NCBI GenBank assembly: GCA_947174995.1
Contig: CAMWLC010000002.1
Location: 27,104-91,103 of the forward strand
Source: an uncultured Porphyromonadaceae bacterium
GTDB lineage: Bacteria > Bacteroidota > Bacteroidia > Bacteroidales > Muribaculaceae
Direction of reading: 5' to 3'
DNA length: 64,000 nt
Below the pieces are notes generated by a model. It saw only the letters and a program-made list of their open reading frames with translations. It was not told the DNA's origin and did not search any database. The first letter of the stretch is position 1. Each line of letters begins with the position of its first letter. Shown in pieces: positions 9,164 to 16,843 of this stretch. Made by a program: the position numbers and the translations under genes.

Positions 9164-9969
9164 GGTCTCGCACCCCCTTTCCTGATGTTGCCGTTGCCGC
9201 GTCCCGGAAACCAGACGAGCGATATTTCGGCCTTTGTGGGTCCGAACCATGTGCGCCGCTGCGTAGACTGCCAGTAATAGTGGCCGTTTTCGGGTTCATA
9301 TTTCTCCATCACTCCGCGTATGCACCCCGCTCCCACGGTGAAGTCGATGCTTAGGCGGCGCGAGAGGGGAAGCGTGTAGCCATATTCGAGACCGATGTTG
9401 AGCATACAGCGGTCCCACAGGTTGCCTCCCGGGCGTCCCCCTATCCATCCGGTGGAGCCCCATTCAAAGTTGAAGGTGAACGCTCCGGCATACACTCCGG
9501 CGTGATGGCCCGACATGACGCCTCCGCGGGGATGGCGGCCGAACCAGTAGCGCCACGCCACATCTCCGCCGTAGATGCGCCAGAAGCGGTTGCGGCTCCG
9601 GTCTCTCCACCATGCGTACATCCATTGCAGGGCGACGGACATGTTGCGTCCCAGGTAGACCTCCGCTGCGACATTGGGCACGGCGAGGAGATCGAAGAGG
9701 AGATTGGAGCGGAGGGCCGCCCGTAAACGGGCCGGAGGAATGGTGTCGGGTGCCGACAGCGGCCTGAGGGCAGTGGAAACGGGCTTCGGGGCCGCTAAGG
9801 ATGGTGGCGTCACGGTCAGCGAGCGTGACGCCGGAGAGATGGAGTCAAGGTGGAGGAGTGGCGCGGCATCCACATCGAGTGTCGGGAAAGCGCACAAAGC
9901 CGCCATCCCGATGCATACGATGAAGCACTGGGCTATAAGCCTTGAAACGTATGTTGCCTTAAATGTCAT
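9160..9969 (-). CDS. DUF3575 outer-membrane-type protein
   Basis: The 269-residue product has a signal peptide (hydrophobic residues 11-28, ending around CAFPTLDVDA), then ~50 low-complexity Pro/Ser residues. A compact aromatic-rich beta domain follows: LRSNLLFDLLAVPNVAAEVY, WRYWFG, GAFTFNFEWGSTGW, NIGLEYGYTLPL. DUF3575 proteins look like small outer-membrane barrels and often open Bacteroidales fimbrial operons. It is the first gene of this operon and overlaps the DUF5119 gene by 4 bp. No clear -33/-7 pair was found immediately upstream. Confidence 0.75.
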   Translation of the reverse strand: MTFKATYVSRLIAQCFIVCIGMAALCAFPTLDVDAAPLLHLDSISPASRSLTVTPPSLAAPKPVSTALRPLSAPDTIPPARLRAALRSNLLFDLLAVPNVAAEVYLGRNMSVALQWMYAWWRDRSRNRFWRIYGGDVAWRYWFGRHPRGGVMSGHHAGVYAGAFTFNFEWGSTGWIGGRPGGNLWDRCMLNIGLEYGYTLPLSRRLSIDFTVGAGCIRGVMEKYEPENGHYYWQSTQRRTWFGPTKAEISLVWFPGRGNGNIRKGGARP

Positions 9970-10009
9970 GATGCCGCGAAGTAGGTGTTGGCTTGATAAG
10001 TAGGTAATA

Positions 10010-10135
10010 ATGAGGAGTCAGGAAGAGATAAAGAGAGAAGTAGGGTGTATTGTGAGAAGAGGGGGGAGAGGAAGAGAGGAAAGGAGAGAAAGAGAGGCGA
10101 GTGAGATGAGGAAGAGGAGAGTACGGGAGATGGAA
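10010..10135. other. Purine-rich tract (CU-rich on the minus-strand RNA)
   Basis: About 125 bp consist almost only of A and G on the plus strand. The minus transcript, running from ychF toward the DUF3575 operon, would therefore be a C/U-rich and unstructured RNA. No gene or hairpin is seen. It could be a Rho-loading site ending ychF (inference). Confidence 0.6.
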
Positions 10136-10172
10136 TATTCAGCTATGAGTCAGCAGCGAGATGATAAGTGAC

Positions 10173-10214
10173 CACTAAACACTCAACACTAAACACTGTC
10201 CACTAAACATTAAA
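10173..10214. repeat. 14-bp tandem repeat, three copies, over the ychF stop
   Basis: CACTAAACA starts at 10173, 10187 and 10201, an exact 14-bp period. The third copy covers the ychF stop codon and last codons; the first two are downstream of it. Confidence 0.85.
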
Positions 10215-11306
10215 CCTGAAGTGCATGATGTCGCCGTCCTGCACCACATAGTCCTTGCCCTCGACAGCCATCTTTCCGGCCTCCTTCACGGCGTTTTCCG
10301 ATCCCAGGCTCACGAAATCATCATACTTGATGACCTCGGCGCGTATGAAGCCCTTCTCGAAATCGGTGTGAATGATACCGGCCGCCTGCGGGGCCTTGGT
10401 GCCGCGCATGAACGTCCAGGCACGCACCTCGTCGGGTCCGGCCGTGAAGTAGGTCTGGAGATCAAGCAGGGAGTATGCCGCGCGTATCAGGCGTGACACG
10501 CCCGACTCAGTGAGCCCTATCTCGCCCAGGAACTCCTGGCGCTCCTCGAAAGTGTCGAGCTCGGCGATCTCGCTCTCTATCTTGGCGGCCACCACCATCA
10601 GTCCGGCGGCAGTGCCGTCAAGGGCGGCGCGCACCTCCTCCACATAATGGTTGCCCTCGGCGGCCGAGGTGTCATCCACGTTGCAGACGTAGAGCACGGG
10701 CTTGTTGGTGAGCAGGAAAAGCTCCTTGGCAAACTTCTCCTCATCCTTGGTCTCGAATGTCACGCTGCGTGCCGGGCGACCGGCCTCCAGGGCCTCCTTG
10801 TAGGCCTGGAGCACCCCCACCTGCATACGGGCCGTCTTGTCGCCGCCGCTCTGAGCCGCCTTCTGGCATTTCGCCAGGCGTGCCTCCACGGTCTCGAGAT
10901 CCTTGATCTGGAGCTCGTAATTGATGATTTCCATATCGCGCACGGGGTCGACGGTGGTGTCCACATGCGTGATGTTGTCATCATCGAAGCAGCGCAGCAC
11001 GTGCAGTATGGCATCCGTCTCGCGGATATTGGCCAGGAACTTGTTGCCGAGGCCCTCCCCCTTGGAGGCACCCTTCACCAGGCCGGCTATGTCTACGATT
11101 TCCACCGTAGCCGGGACCGTGGAGCGGGGATTGCACATCTCGACGAGCTTCGTGAGACGCTCGTCAGGCACCGAAATCACGCCCACATTGGGCTCGATGG
11201 TGCAGAAGGGGAAGTTGGCCGACTGGGCCTTGGCGTTGCTGAGACAGTTGAATAGAGTGGACTTGCCGACGTTGGGAAGACCCACTATTCCGCATTTTAA
11301 TGCCAT
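10203..11306 (-). CDS. ychF: Redox-regulated ATPase/GTPase YchF (Obg family)
   Basis: The 367-residue P-loop protein is the usual length for YchF/OLA1, a ribosome-associated nucleotidase with ATP preference and a role in stress responses. Visible are G1 [20 protein letters not shown], the switch II region [20 protein letters not shown], the altered G4 region (YVCNVD), the coiled-coil insert with [14 protein letters not shown], and the C-terminal TGS domain ([20 protein letters not shown] to [10 protein letters not shown]). The product is cytosolic. A small lipoprotein gene and cdd lie upstream on the same strand. A 14-bp repeat and a CU-rich tract follow the stop. Confidence 0.97.
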   Translation of the reverse strand: MALKCGIVGLPNVGKSTLFNCLSNAKAQSANFPFCTIEPNVGVISVPDERLTKLVEMCNPRSTVPATVEIVDIAGLVKGASKGEGLGNKFLANIRETDAILHVLRCFDDDNITHVDTTVDPVRDMEIINYELQIKDLETVEARLAKCQKAAQSGGDKTARMQVGVLQAYKEALEAGRPARSVTFETKDEEKFAKELFLLTNKPVLYVCNVDDTSAAEGNHYVEEVRAALDGTAAGLMVVAAKIESEIAELDTFEERQEFLGEIGLTESGVSRLIRAAYSLLDLQTYFTAGPDEVRAWTFMRGTKAPQAAGIIHTDFEKGFIRAEVIKYDDFVSLGSENAVKEAGKMAVEGKDYVVQDGDIMHFRFNV

Positions 11307-11347
11307 TTTCTATAATAAATGTGTGTGAGGTTGAAGTTGTGGTCGTG

Positions 11348-11806
11348 TCACCAGTTGATGTAGCCCACCGAGGCGTAGACGTATGTGACGAGGACGCCGT
11401 TGTCGCGCCACTGCATACAGAGCTCCGTGCCGTTGCGCTGGAGCCAGTAGTTCATCGTGGAGGTCGTGCCGTCCTCATACTGGATGTTGATCTGATACGG
11501 GGAATTGGGCGAAGCGGGCTGCTGACACCAGTAGGCGAGGCGCTCGCTGTAAGGGCGGTTGTAGGAATAATAGTAATACATTCCGCGTCCGTTGCCGTAA
11601 AAGTCGATCCAGTTGGTGTCGTAGGGACCCACCTCGCGGCCGTTGCACTCCACGAGGCGCCATTTTCCGGTCAGAGACGAGTCGTACCAGCTTGACCATC
11701 CCGGAGGAGCCAAGGGATACCAGCCGTCGGAGACGCAACCGGTGAGCGAGGCTCCGGCCAGGAGCATCAGCGCGGTGACTATGAGGGTAAAGGAGAATTT
11801 CTTCAT
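11348..11806 (-). CDS. Small aromatic-rich lipoprotein
   Basis: The 152-residue product has a lipoprotein signal (MKKFSFTLIVTALMLLAGAS, lipobox LTGC with Cys 24). The mature part is rich in Tyr and Trp. It has a lipocalin-like beginning, SSLTGKWRLVECNGREVG, and alternating strands (FYGNGRGMYYYYSY, TSTMNYWLQRNGTELCMQW). This resembles the small lipocalin-like domains found in many Bacteroidales lipoproteins, but I do not recognise a defined family or ligand. It lies 12 bp downstream of cdd and probably shares its transcript from the promoter at 12384-12415. Confidence 0.75.
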   Translation of the reverse strand: MKKFSFTLIVTALMLLAGASLTGCVSDGWYPLAPPGWSSWYDSSLTGKWRLVECNGREVGPYDTNWIDFYGNGRGMYYYYSYNRPYSERLAYWCQQPASPNSPYQINIQYEDGTTSTMNYWLQRNGTELCMQWRDNGVLVTYVYASVGYINW

Positions 11807-11818
11807 AAGCGTGATTGT

Positions 11819-12316
11819 TCAGAATTCCGTGAAGCTCAGCGGCATGAGGTCGCTCACCGAGTCTATCACGTAGGTTTTGTCGCGTCCGTAGAGGAGCACC
11901 TCTATGGGCCCGTGGAGATGCTCGTATTCGAGCAGGGCCTGGCGGCAGAGGCCGCACGGGCTGATGGGGTCGGCCTGGAAGCCGGCCTCGTAGTCATCGC
12001 CGCATTTCTCCTCGGGGTCATGCCAGGCGGCTATGGCGATGCGCTTGAAGGGCGCGCCCGGACGGTTGGCCCCGGCGTAGAAGCAGGCGCTGCGCTCGGC
12101 GCACGTGCCGGCCATGAAAGCGGCGTTCTCCTGGTTGGCACCCGTGAAAATCTCCCCGTCGGCCATCTCGATGGCCGCCCCGACATGGAAATTGGAATAG
12201 GGGGCCAGGGAATTGCGCGTGGCCTCCTTGGCGGCCTTTATCAAGGCCTGCCTGTCGGGGGTAAGCTCCTCGGGGCTACATTCCCGGATCTTGATGCTGA
12301 TCTCCTTCTCTTTCAT
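11819..12316 (-). CDS. cdd: Cytidine deaminase
   Basis: The 165-residue cytosolic enzyme hydrolyses cytidine and deoxycytidine to uridine forms for pyrimidine salvage. It is of the short tetrameric type: substrate-binding YSNFHVGAAIEMADG and ENAAF, the zinc/proton-shuttle motif CAERSA (Cys and catalytic Glu), and the second zinc pair SPCGLCRQALLE. The N-terminal extension of ~20 residues and an insert around GDDYEAGFQ are slightly longer than in minimal enzymes. A strong promoter and a duplicated 24-bp leader segment precede it. Confidence 0.96.
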   Translation of the reverse strand: MKEKEISIKIRECSPEELTPDRQALIKAAKEATRNSLAPYSNFHVGAAIEMADGEIFTGANQENAAFMAGTCAERSACFYAGANRPGAPFKRIAIAAWHDPEEKCGDDYEAGFQADPISPCGLCRQALLEYEHLHGPIEVLLYGRDKTYVIDSVSDLMPLSFTEF

Positions 12317-12335
12317 TGAGAATTATTTATTTGAT

Positions 12336-12383
12336 GAGCCGCTAATGTGAAAATTGATCGAGCCGCTGATGTGAAAATTATCG
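12336..12383. repeat. 24-bp tandem duplication in the cdd leader
   Basis: GAGCCGCTAATGTGAAAATT (12336-12355 plus 4) recurs at 12360-12383 with few changes. Both copies lie between the cdd promoter and its ATG, within the expected 5' leader. Confidence 0.85.
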
Positions 12384-12415
12384 CAAAATTAGACAATTTG
12401 GCTCATATATCCAAA
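12384..12415 (-). promoter_or_regulatory. cdd promoter
   Basis: Minus strand: -33 TTTG (12412-12415), 20-nt spacer, -7 TAATTTTG (12384-12391), a perfect match to the Bacteroidetes consensus. Start near 12377, leader ~60 nt. Confidence 0.8.
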
Positions 12416-12525
12416 CACATAATGTTAAATCCACCCAAACGGTTCTTAAAATCCGCGAAAAACCGCGCAATCATACATTTATCGCCGGAATTGCCGTTAA
12501 GTCATAAATCCCCTGAACCCGACAG

Positions 12526-13425
12526 ATGATGAAACTGAGATATGCGATACGGTGCGTGGCGTGTGCCGTGCTGATGACGGTCTCGGCGCAGATGGCCGAG
12601 ATGCGCGCCGATGCTTTCGGCGACTATATAGAGATGTATCGTGACATGGCCCTGGCCGAGCAGGAGCGCACCGGGATACCGGCCGCCATCACCCTGGCGC
12701 AGGGGCTGCTCGAAAGCGCGGCCGGCCGCTCCGCGCTCGCACGCGAGGGAAACAATCATTTCGGCATCAAGTGCCACAAGGAGTGGGAGGGAAAGTCGAT
12801 GCTCCGCTCCGACGATGCCCCGGACGAGTGCTTCCGCGTCTACGACTCGGCGGCTGAGAGCTTCGCCGACCATTCGCGGTTTCTGCAGCGCAGACGCTAC
12901 GAGCGGCTGTTTGAAATCCCCTGCGAGGATTACGCCGCCTGGGCCAGGGGGCTTAAGGAGTGCGGCTACGCCACGGATCCTCAGTATGCCGAGCGCCTCA
13001 TCACCATCATAGAGCGGTACGGACTCGCCACGGCCGGAGTGCCCGACGCCGCGGGTACGGCCGACTTCATACGCTCGTTTCTGGCCACAGCCCATGTGGT
13101 GCGCAGCAGCGGTGAGTTGCATTACGTAGTGGCCGTGCCGGGCGACACATACTCCGCCATAGCATCCGAACTGGGCATGGACGCGGCCCGGCTTGCCGCC
13201 TATAACGATGCTCCGGACGCCGGGGGCATCATCAAGGACTGGGAGGAGGTGTGGCTCCAGCCCAAGCTGGACCGTGCTCCCGCCGACGCCCCCGGACGCG
13301 CTACCATAGGGGAGGACGAGTCCCTGCACTCCCTCTCCCAACGCTTCGGCATCACCGTGGAGGCCCTGCGCCGCCTCAATCCCGGGGCTCCCGATGCGCC
13401 GGGCACACGCCTGAGGCTGCGCTGA
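12526..13425 (+). CDS. Exported glucosaminidase with LysM-like repeats
   Basis: The 299-residue protein has a signal peptide (hydrophobic residues 9-26) and a GH73-type glucosaminidase domain (residues ~35-185). Conserved parts include PAAITLAQGLLESAAGRSAL with the likely catalytic Glu in LLES, the NNHFGIKCHKEW motif and FRVYDSAAESFADHSRFL. Two C-terminal LysM-type peptidoglycan-binding segments follow (HYVVAVPGDTYSAIASELG and LHSLSQRFGITVEALRRLNP). It should cut N-acetylglucosaminyl bonds in peptidoglycan in the periplasm or outer envelope. Two adjacent ATG codons open the gene; the first is used. It is divergent from cdd and monocistronic. Confidence 0.9.
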   Translation: MMKLRYAIRCVACAVLMTVSAQMAEMRADAFGDYIEMYRDMALAEQERTGIPAAITLAQGLLESAAGRSALAREGNNHFGIKCHKEWEGKSMLRSDDAPDECFRVYDSAAESFADHSRFLQRRRYERLFEIPCEDYAAWARGLKECGYATDPQYAERLITIIERYGLATAGVPDAAGTADFIRSFLATAHVVRSSGELHYVVAVPGDTYSAIASELGMDAARLAAYNDAPDAGGIIKDWEEVWLQPKLDRAPADAPGRATIGEDESLHSLSQRFGITVEALRRLNPGAPDAPGTRLRLR

Positions 13426-13483
13426 CCCATCCCGGCACCCCCCCCCGCAATCCCGGAATCCCTGCCTGCACGGGGAGTCGGAA

Positions 13484-13506
13484 AAATATGCTTTAAATCA
13501 TATTTA
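13484..13506 (+). other. Small AT-rich hairpin after the glucosaminidase gene
   Basis: AAATATG pairs with CATATTT around an 8-nt loop. It could be a weak terminator or a processing site. No T-run of terminator strength follows. Confidence 0.35.
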
Positions 13507-13527
13507 GGAATGATTAACATACTTTAT

Positions 13528-13559
13528 CTTGCATATAAGCAATATTTATCATAAATTTG
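13528..13559 (+). promoter_or_regulatory. Promoter of tRNA-Arg (and perhaps the M6 protease)
   Basis: -33 CTTG (13528-13531), 20-nt spacer, -7 TAAATTTG (13552-13559). Start near 13566, about 46 nt before the mature tRNA 5' end. No second promoter is visible before the protease gene. Confidence 0.75.
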
Positions 13560-13611
13560 CGGTTACAATAGTGGCCTTGATAACGCCCTTTGAAGATCCA
13601 AGTGTTAAAAA

Positions 13612-13683
13612 GCCTCTGTAGTTCAACGGATAGAATAGAAGTTTCCTAAACTTTAGATAGGGGTTCGATTCCCCTCGGAGGTA
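13612..13683 (+). tRNA. tRNA-Arg (anticodon CCT)
   Basis: A full cloverleaf can be drawn. The acceptor GCCTCTG/CGGAGGT includes two G-T pairs. The anticodon stem GAAGT/ACTTT encloses loop TTCCTAA with anticodon CCT. The T-arm has GGTTCGATTCC. The CCA is not encoded. Confidence 0.93.
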
Positions 13684-13705
13684 CATACTATCAAACTTAC
13701 AACCT

Positions 13706-15787
13706 ATGAAGATTCAGTCCATCCTTACTCTGGCGGCCCTGGCCACTCCCTTCATCGCCTCGGCGCGCCCCGCTTCACCGGCGCTGCTGAAGCTGCATAA
13801 TCCCGACGGCTCCGTAGTGGAGGCCCGTCTGCACGGTGATGAGTTTTTCAGCTACACCACCACGGCCGACGGCCTGACCATTCTGGAGCCGGACGTGAAG
13901 GGCTTCTGGACTCCCGCCATGCGCGCCGGCAAGGTGCTTCGTCCCGTGGAGTCAGACCTCACGCTACTGCGTGCCGAGCTCCCCGTTTTCCCCGAGCTTA
14001 CATCGCGCCAGGAGCGCATGGCCGAACTTGACAAGGAGGGACGCTCCACATATCCCTGCCGGGGAGAGGTACACTCCCCCGTGATTCTCGTACAGTTTCA
14101 GGACACAAAATTCTCTGTGAATAATATCGTGCAGGCAATCCATGACCTCTGCAACAAGGAGGGTTACAGCGACTATGACGCAAAAGGCTCAGCCGCCGAC
14201 TATTTCCGGGATTGCTCCAACGGCACGTTCCGTCCCGTATTCGACGTTTACGGCCCGATGACTCTTTCCCATGACGCCGAGTATTATGTCGGCAAGGGTA
14301 CGAACCTCCCCGGCGCCGGCAAGAACGGACGTTTTTTCGAGATCGTTAAGGAGGCTGTCTTGGCTCTCGACGATGAAATCGACTTCTCGAAGTATGATTA
14401 TGACGAGAACGACAAGGTGGACAACATCTTCTTCTTCTACGCAGGATACGGTCAGGCCGACTCCGGTGATCCCAACACCCTCTGGCCCCACCAGGGCGAC
14501 TACTCGCAGTATGTCAATCTGGATTTTACAGAAAAGGTGGTGTGTGACGGCAAGGAAATCGCCACTTTCGCCTGCTCCAACGAGCTCGACGGTTCGATGA
14601 AAAACAAGGTGGACTATCCCTACCTGGACGGCATCGGCGCCTTCACCCATGAGTTCGGCCACGTGCTCGGTCTTCCCGACCTTTACGACACCACCGGCAG
14701 CAATGCCAAGACCCCCGGCTACTGGGACGTGATGGCCAACGGCACTTATAACCGGAACTCCACTCTCCCCCCGATGTATTCTGCATACGAGAAGTGGGTG
14801 TGCGGATGGCTCGACTACACCGAAGTGGAGGATGGCACGGAGTATTCCCTCCCCTCCCTCACCACCGACGGCACGAAAGCCCTGCGCGTACGTATCCGCC
14901 GTCCGGGCGCGAGCCTGTCCTACTATCCGGAGTATTTCGTCATCGAGACCCGCTCCGACGACAGTTGGGACGCCGGCCTGGCAAGCGACGGTATTCTGAT
15001 CTGGGGCATAGACTACAACGCCAGCGCATGGGTTCGCAACCAGGTCAACACCAGTGCCCTCTCGCGTGTCAAGATCCTGATGCCCTTCGAGAACCCGATG
15101 CAGCCCACGCAGAACGTCTACACCTGGCCGGGCGACTATGACCTCTACACCAAGATCTATCCCGGAATACAAGGTGCCCTCGAACCTCAGAGCAGCTATA
15201 GCAGTTCCTTCAAGGTATTCATCGACAATATCGCCTACGACCGCGAGTCCTGCACCGGCACGCTCCTCTACAATCCCATCAAGGACTTCCCCTCGGAGAC
15301 CACCACTCTCCAGACTCCCACCCTCGGTGCCGCCACGCGCACCTTCAACCTCTCCTGGGCCGATGTGCCCGAAGCCGACGAGTATCTGCTGACGGTGAAG
15401 CGCACGGATTCCAACAACCGCGAGTGGACCGTGGACGGATATGACGAGTGCAGCGTAGGCAAGGACACCAATGCCGTGGTGCGCAACATCTCCGCCACTG
15501 CATGGAACCAGAATTTCCGTGCATACGTCCGCGTGAAGAAAGCCGGCTTCCCCTCCAACAAGACCTCCAACATCGTGCGCTTCGTGCCCGCCGAGCTTGA
15601 GGAGAGCGGAGTGGCGCAGGTGACTCCCGACAGCATGGGCGTCAGCGGCGGCCACGGCTTCATCACTGCTCCTGAGGGAGCCGAGATCTACACCGTATCA
15701 GGTGTGCGCACCGGCACCGATAACCTCCCCGCAGGCATCTACGTGGTGCGCTTGGGCAACGACGTGGCCAAGGTGCTCGTGAAGTAA
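13706..15787 (+). CDS. T9SS-exported M6-family metalloprotease
   Basis: The 693-residue secreted zinc protease belongs to the immune-inhibitor-A-like M6 group. It has a signal peptide (residues 1-20), a propeptide-like region (LLKLHNPDGSVVEARLHGDE), and a catalytic domain from ~residue 120. The HExxH motif is HEFGH (315-319) followed by VLGLPDLYD. A fibronectin-like segment (residues ~535-635) and a C-terminal T9SS sorting domain follow (IYTVSGVRTGT..LPAGIYVVRLG, ending KVLVK). It should act at the cell surface or extracellularly. It starts only 22 bp after tRNA-Arg and seems to share its promoter. A strong hairpin follows the stop. Confidence 0.92.
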   Translation: MKIQSILTLAALATPFIASARPASPALLKLHNPDGSVVEARLHGDEFFSYTTTADGLTILEPDVKGFWTPAMRAGKVLRPVESDLTLLRAELPVFPELTSRQERMAELDKEGRSTYPCRGEVHSPVILVQFQDTKFSVNNIVQAIHDLCNKEGYSDYDAKGSAADYFRDCSNGTFRPVFDVYGPMTLSHDAEYYVGKGTNLPGAGKNGRFFEIVKEAVLALDDEIDFSKYDYDENDKVDNIFFFYAGYGQADSGDPNTLWPHQGDYSQYVNLDFTEKVVCDGKEIATFACSNELDGSMKNKVDYPYLDGIGAFTHEFGHVLGLPDLYDTTGSNAKTPGYWDVMANGTYNRNSTLPPMYSAYEKWVCGWLDYTEVEDGTEYSLPSLTTDGTKALRVRIRRPGASLSYYPEYFVIETRSDDSWDAGLASDGILIWGIDYNASAWVRNQVNTSALSRVKILMPFENPMQPTQNVYTWPGDYDLYTKIYPGIQGALEPQSSYSSSFKVFIDNIAYDRESCTGTLLYNPIKDFPSETTTLQTPTLGAATRTFNLSWADVPEADEYLLTVKRTDSNNREWTVDGYDECSVGKDTNAVVRNISATAWNQNFRAYVRVKKAGFPSNKTSNIVRFVPAELEESGVAQVTPDSMGVSGGHGFITAPEGAEIYTVSGVRTGTDNLPAGIYVVRLGNDVAKVLVK

Positions 15788-15819
15788 ATCATCATGACCG
15801 GGGGATCGTCCCCTCCGGG

Positions 15820-15876
15820 CCAAACCAAACCCGTGATTTTTCGCCCCCGGGGCAAAAAATCACGGGTTTGGTTTGG
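15820..15876 (+). terminator. Terminator of the M6 protease gene
   Basis: A 22-bp stem, left arm 15820-15841 and right arm 15855-15876, with a GC-rich loop. The right arm carries the -33 element of the next promoter. Confidence 0.85.
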
Positions 15877-15903
15877 TAAATAGGGTGAAAATCATTAACT
15901 TTG
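15872..15903 (+). promoter_or_regulatory. Promoter of the DUF177-rpmF-fabH operon
   Basis: -33 TTTG (15872-15875), 20-nt spacer, -7 TAACTTTG (15896-15903), a consensus match. Start near 15909. It overlaps the preceding terminator stem and excludes the in-frame TTG at 15901 as the DUF177 start. Confidence 0.75.
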
Positions 15904-15930
15904 TGCGCTTTTTTAAAATTAACTCAGAAA

Positions 15931-16446
15931 TTGGGAAAGTTTACACAGTTCAAAGTGCAGCTCGCCGGCCTTCAGGATGGCCGCTATGAGCAGGATTTCG
16001 AGATCGATACCCAGTTTTTCAAGAACATGGAAAACCCGGACGTCATCTCGGCAGACGTGCATGTGCACATGGACATGGTCAAAAAGCACGAGGCATACGA
16101 CTGCACGTTCACCTGCAAGGGGAGCCTTCAGGTGCCCTGCGACCGCTGTCTCGACCCCCTGGACCTCGATGTGGACACGGAGTATCACATTGTGGTGAAA
16201 TATGGCGACAGCTACGACGACGCCTCGGACAACGTGCTGGTTATACCCTACGCCGACGCCTATCTGAACGTGGCCTACCTGCTCTACGACACCGTGCTGC
16301 TCACCATCCCGCTGCGCCATGTCCACCCGATGGGCAAGTGCAACAGGGCCATGGCCGCCGTGCTCAACCGCCACGGAGCCACCACCGACGAGGAAGCCGC
16401 CGAGGCGATGGACGAAATAGACAGCGATCCCGGCGAGGAGGACTGA
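15931..16446 (+). CDS. DUF177 (YceD) family protein
   Basis: The 172-residue cytosolic protein is of the family linked to 23S rRNA maturation and usually found just before rpmF. The N-terminus GKFTQFKVQLAGLQDGRYEQ and the CDRCLDPLDLDV motif are typical. I take the TTG at 15931 as start because the operon promoter lies at 15872-15903 and transcription starts near 15909. The first in-frame TTG (15901) would sit in the promoter. A TTG start is unusual, so the choice is moderate. The gene is followed after 79 bp by rpmF and then fabH. Confidence 0.85.
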   Translation: MGKFTQFKVQLAGLQDGRYEQDFEIDTQFFKNMENPDVISADVHVHMDMVKKHEAYDCTFTCKGSLQVPCDRCLDPLDLDVDTEYHIVVKYGDSYDDASDNVLVIPYADAYLNVAYLLYDTVLLTIPLRHVHPMGKCNRAMAAVLNRHGATTDEEAAEAMDEIDSDPGEED

Positions 16447-16525
16447 GCCTCTCCGCCACACCGCCGGCAGACAAAGACACAACATACTCACAACAGAAGT
16501 AAAACAATAAAACAGATAAAGAAAA

Positions 16526-16711
16526 ATGGCACATCCTAAACGCAGACAATCCCACACCCGTACCGCCAAGCGCCGCACCCATGACAAGGCGCTCATCCCC
16601 ACTCTCGCCATCTGCCCCAACTGCGGCGCATGGCACATCTGGCACACCATCTGCGGCGAATGTGGATACTATCGCGGCAAGCAGGTGCTCGAACAGAAGC
16701 ACTCCATCTGA
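16526..16711 (+). CDS. rpmF: Ribosomal protein L32
   Basis: The 61-residue basic protein has the standard N-terminus MAHPKRRQSHTRTAKRRTHD and a zinc-ribbon with two CxxC pairs (CPNC, CGEC). It is a component of the 50S subunit. Its place between DUF177 and fabH is the conserved arrangement, except that plsX, often found before fabH, is absent here. Confidence 0.98.
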   Translation: MAHPKRRQSHTRTAKRRTHDKALIPTLAICPNCGAWHIWHTICGECGYYRGKQVLEQKHSI

Positions 16712-16843
16712 GACCGCGCCGGCGTCGCCATATAACCAAGGTGCGACCGGTATGTAACCGACAAGGGTCAGGACCGACCTCTCGCCCAGCGACCGGACGG
16801 CTCTGCCCCTTTGGCATATCCGCAACTTAAAAAAACGAAACAC

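Noticed and set aside
12347..12529. 60-codon open frame between cdd and the glucosaminidase gene
   Set aside because: It covers the cdd promoter and leader repeat and looks accidental.
15901..15930. Longer DUF177 N-terminus from the TTG at 15901
   Set aside because: That codon lies inside the -7 element and would not be in the mRNA.
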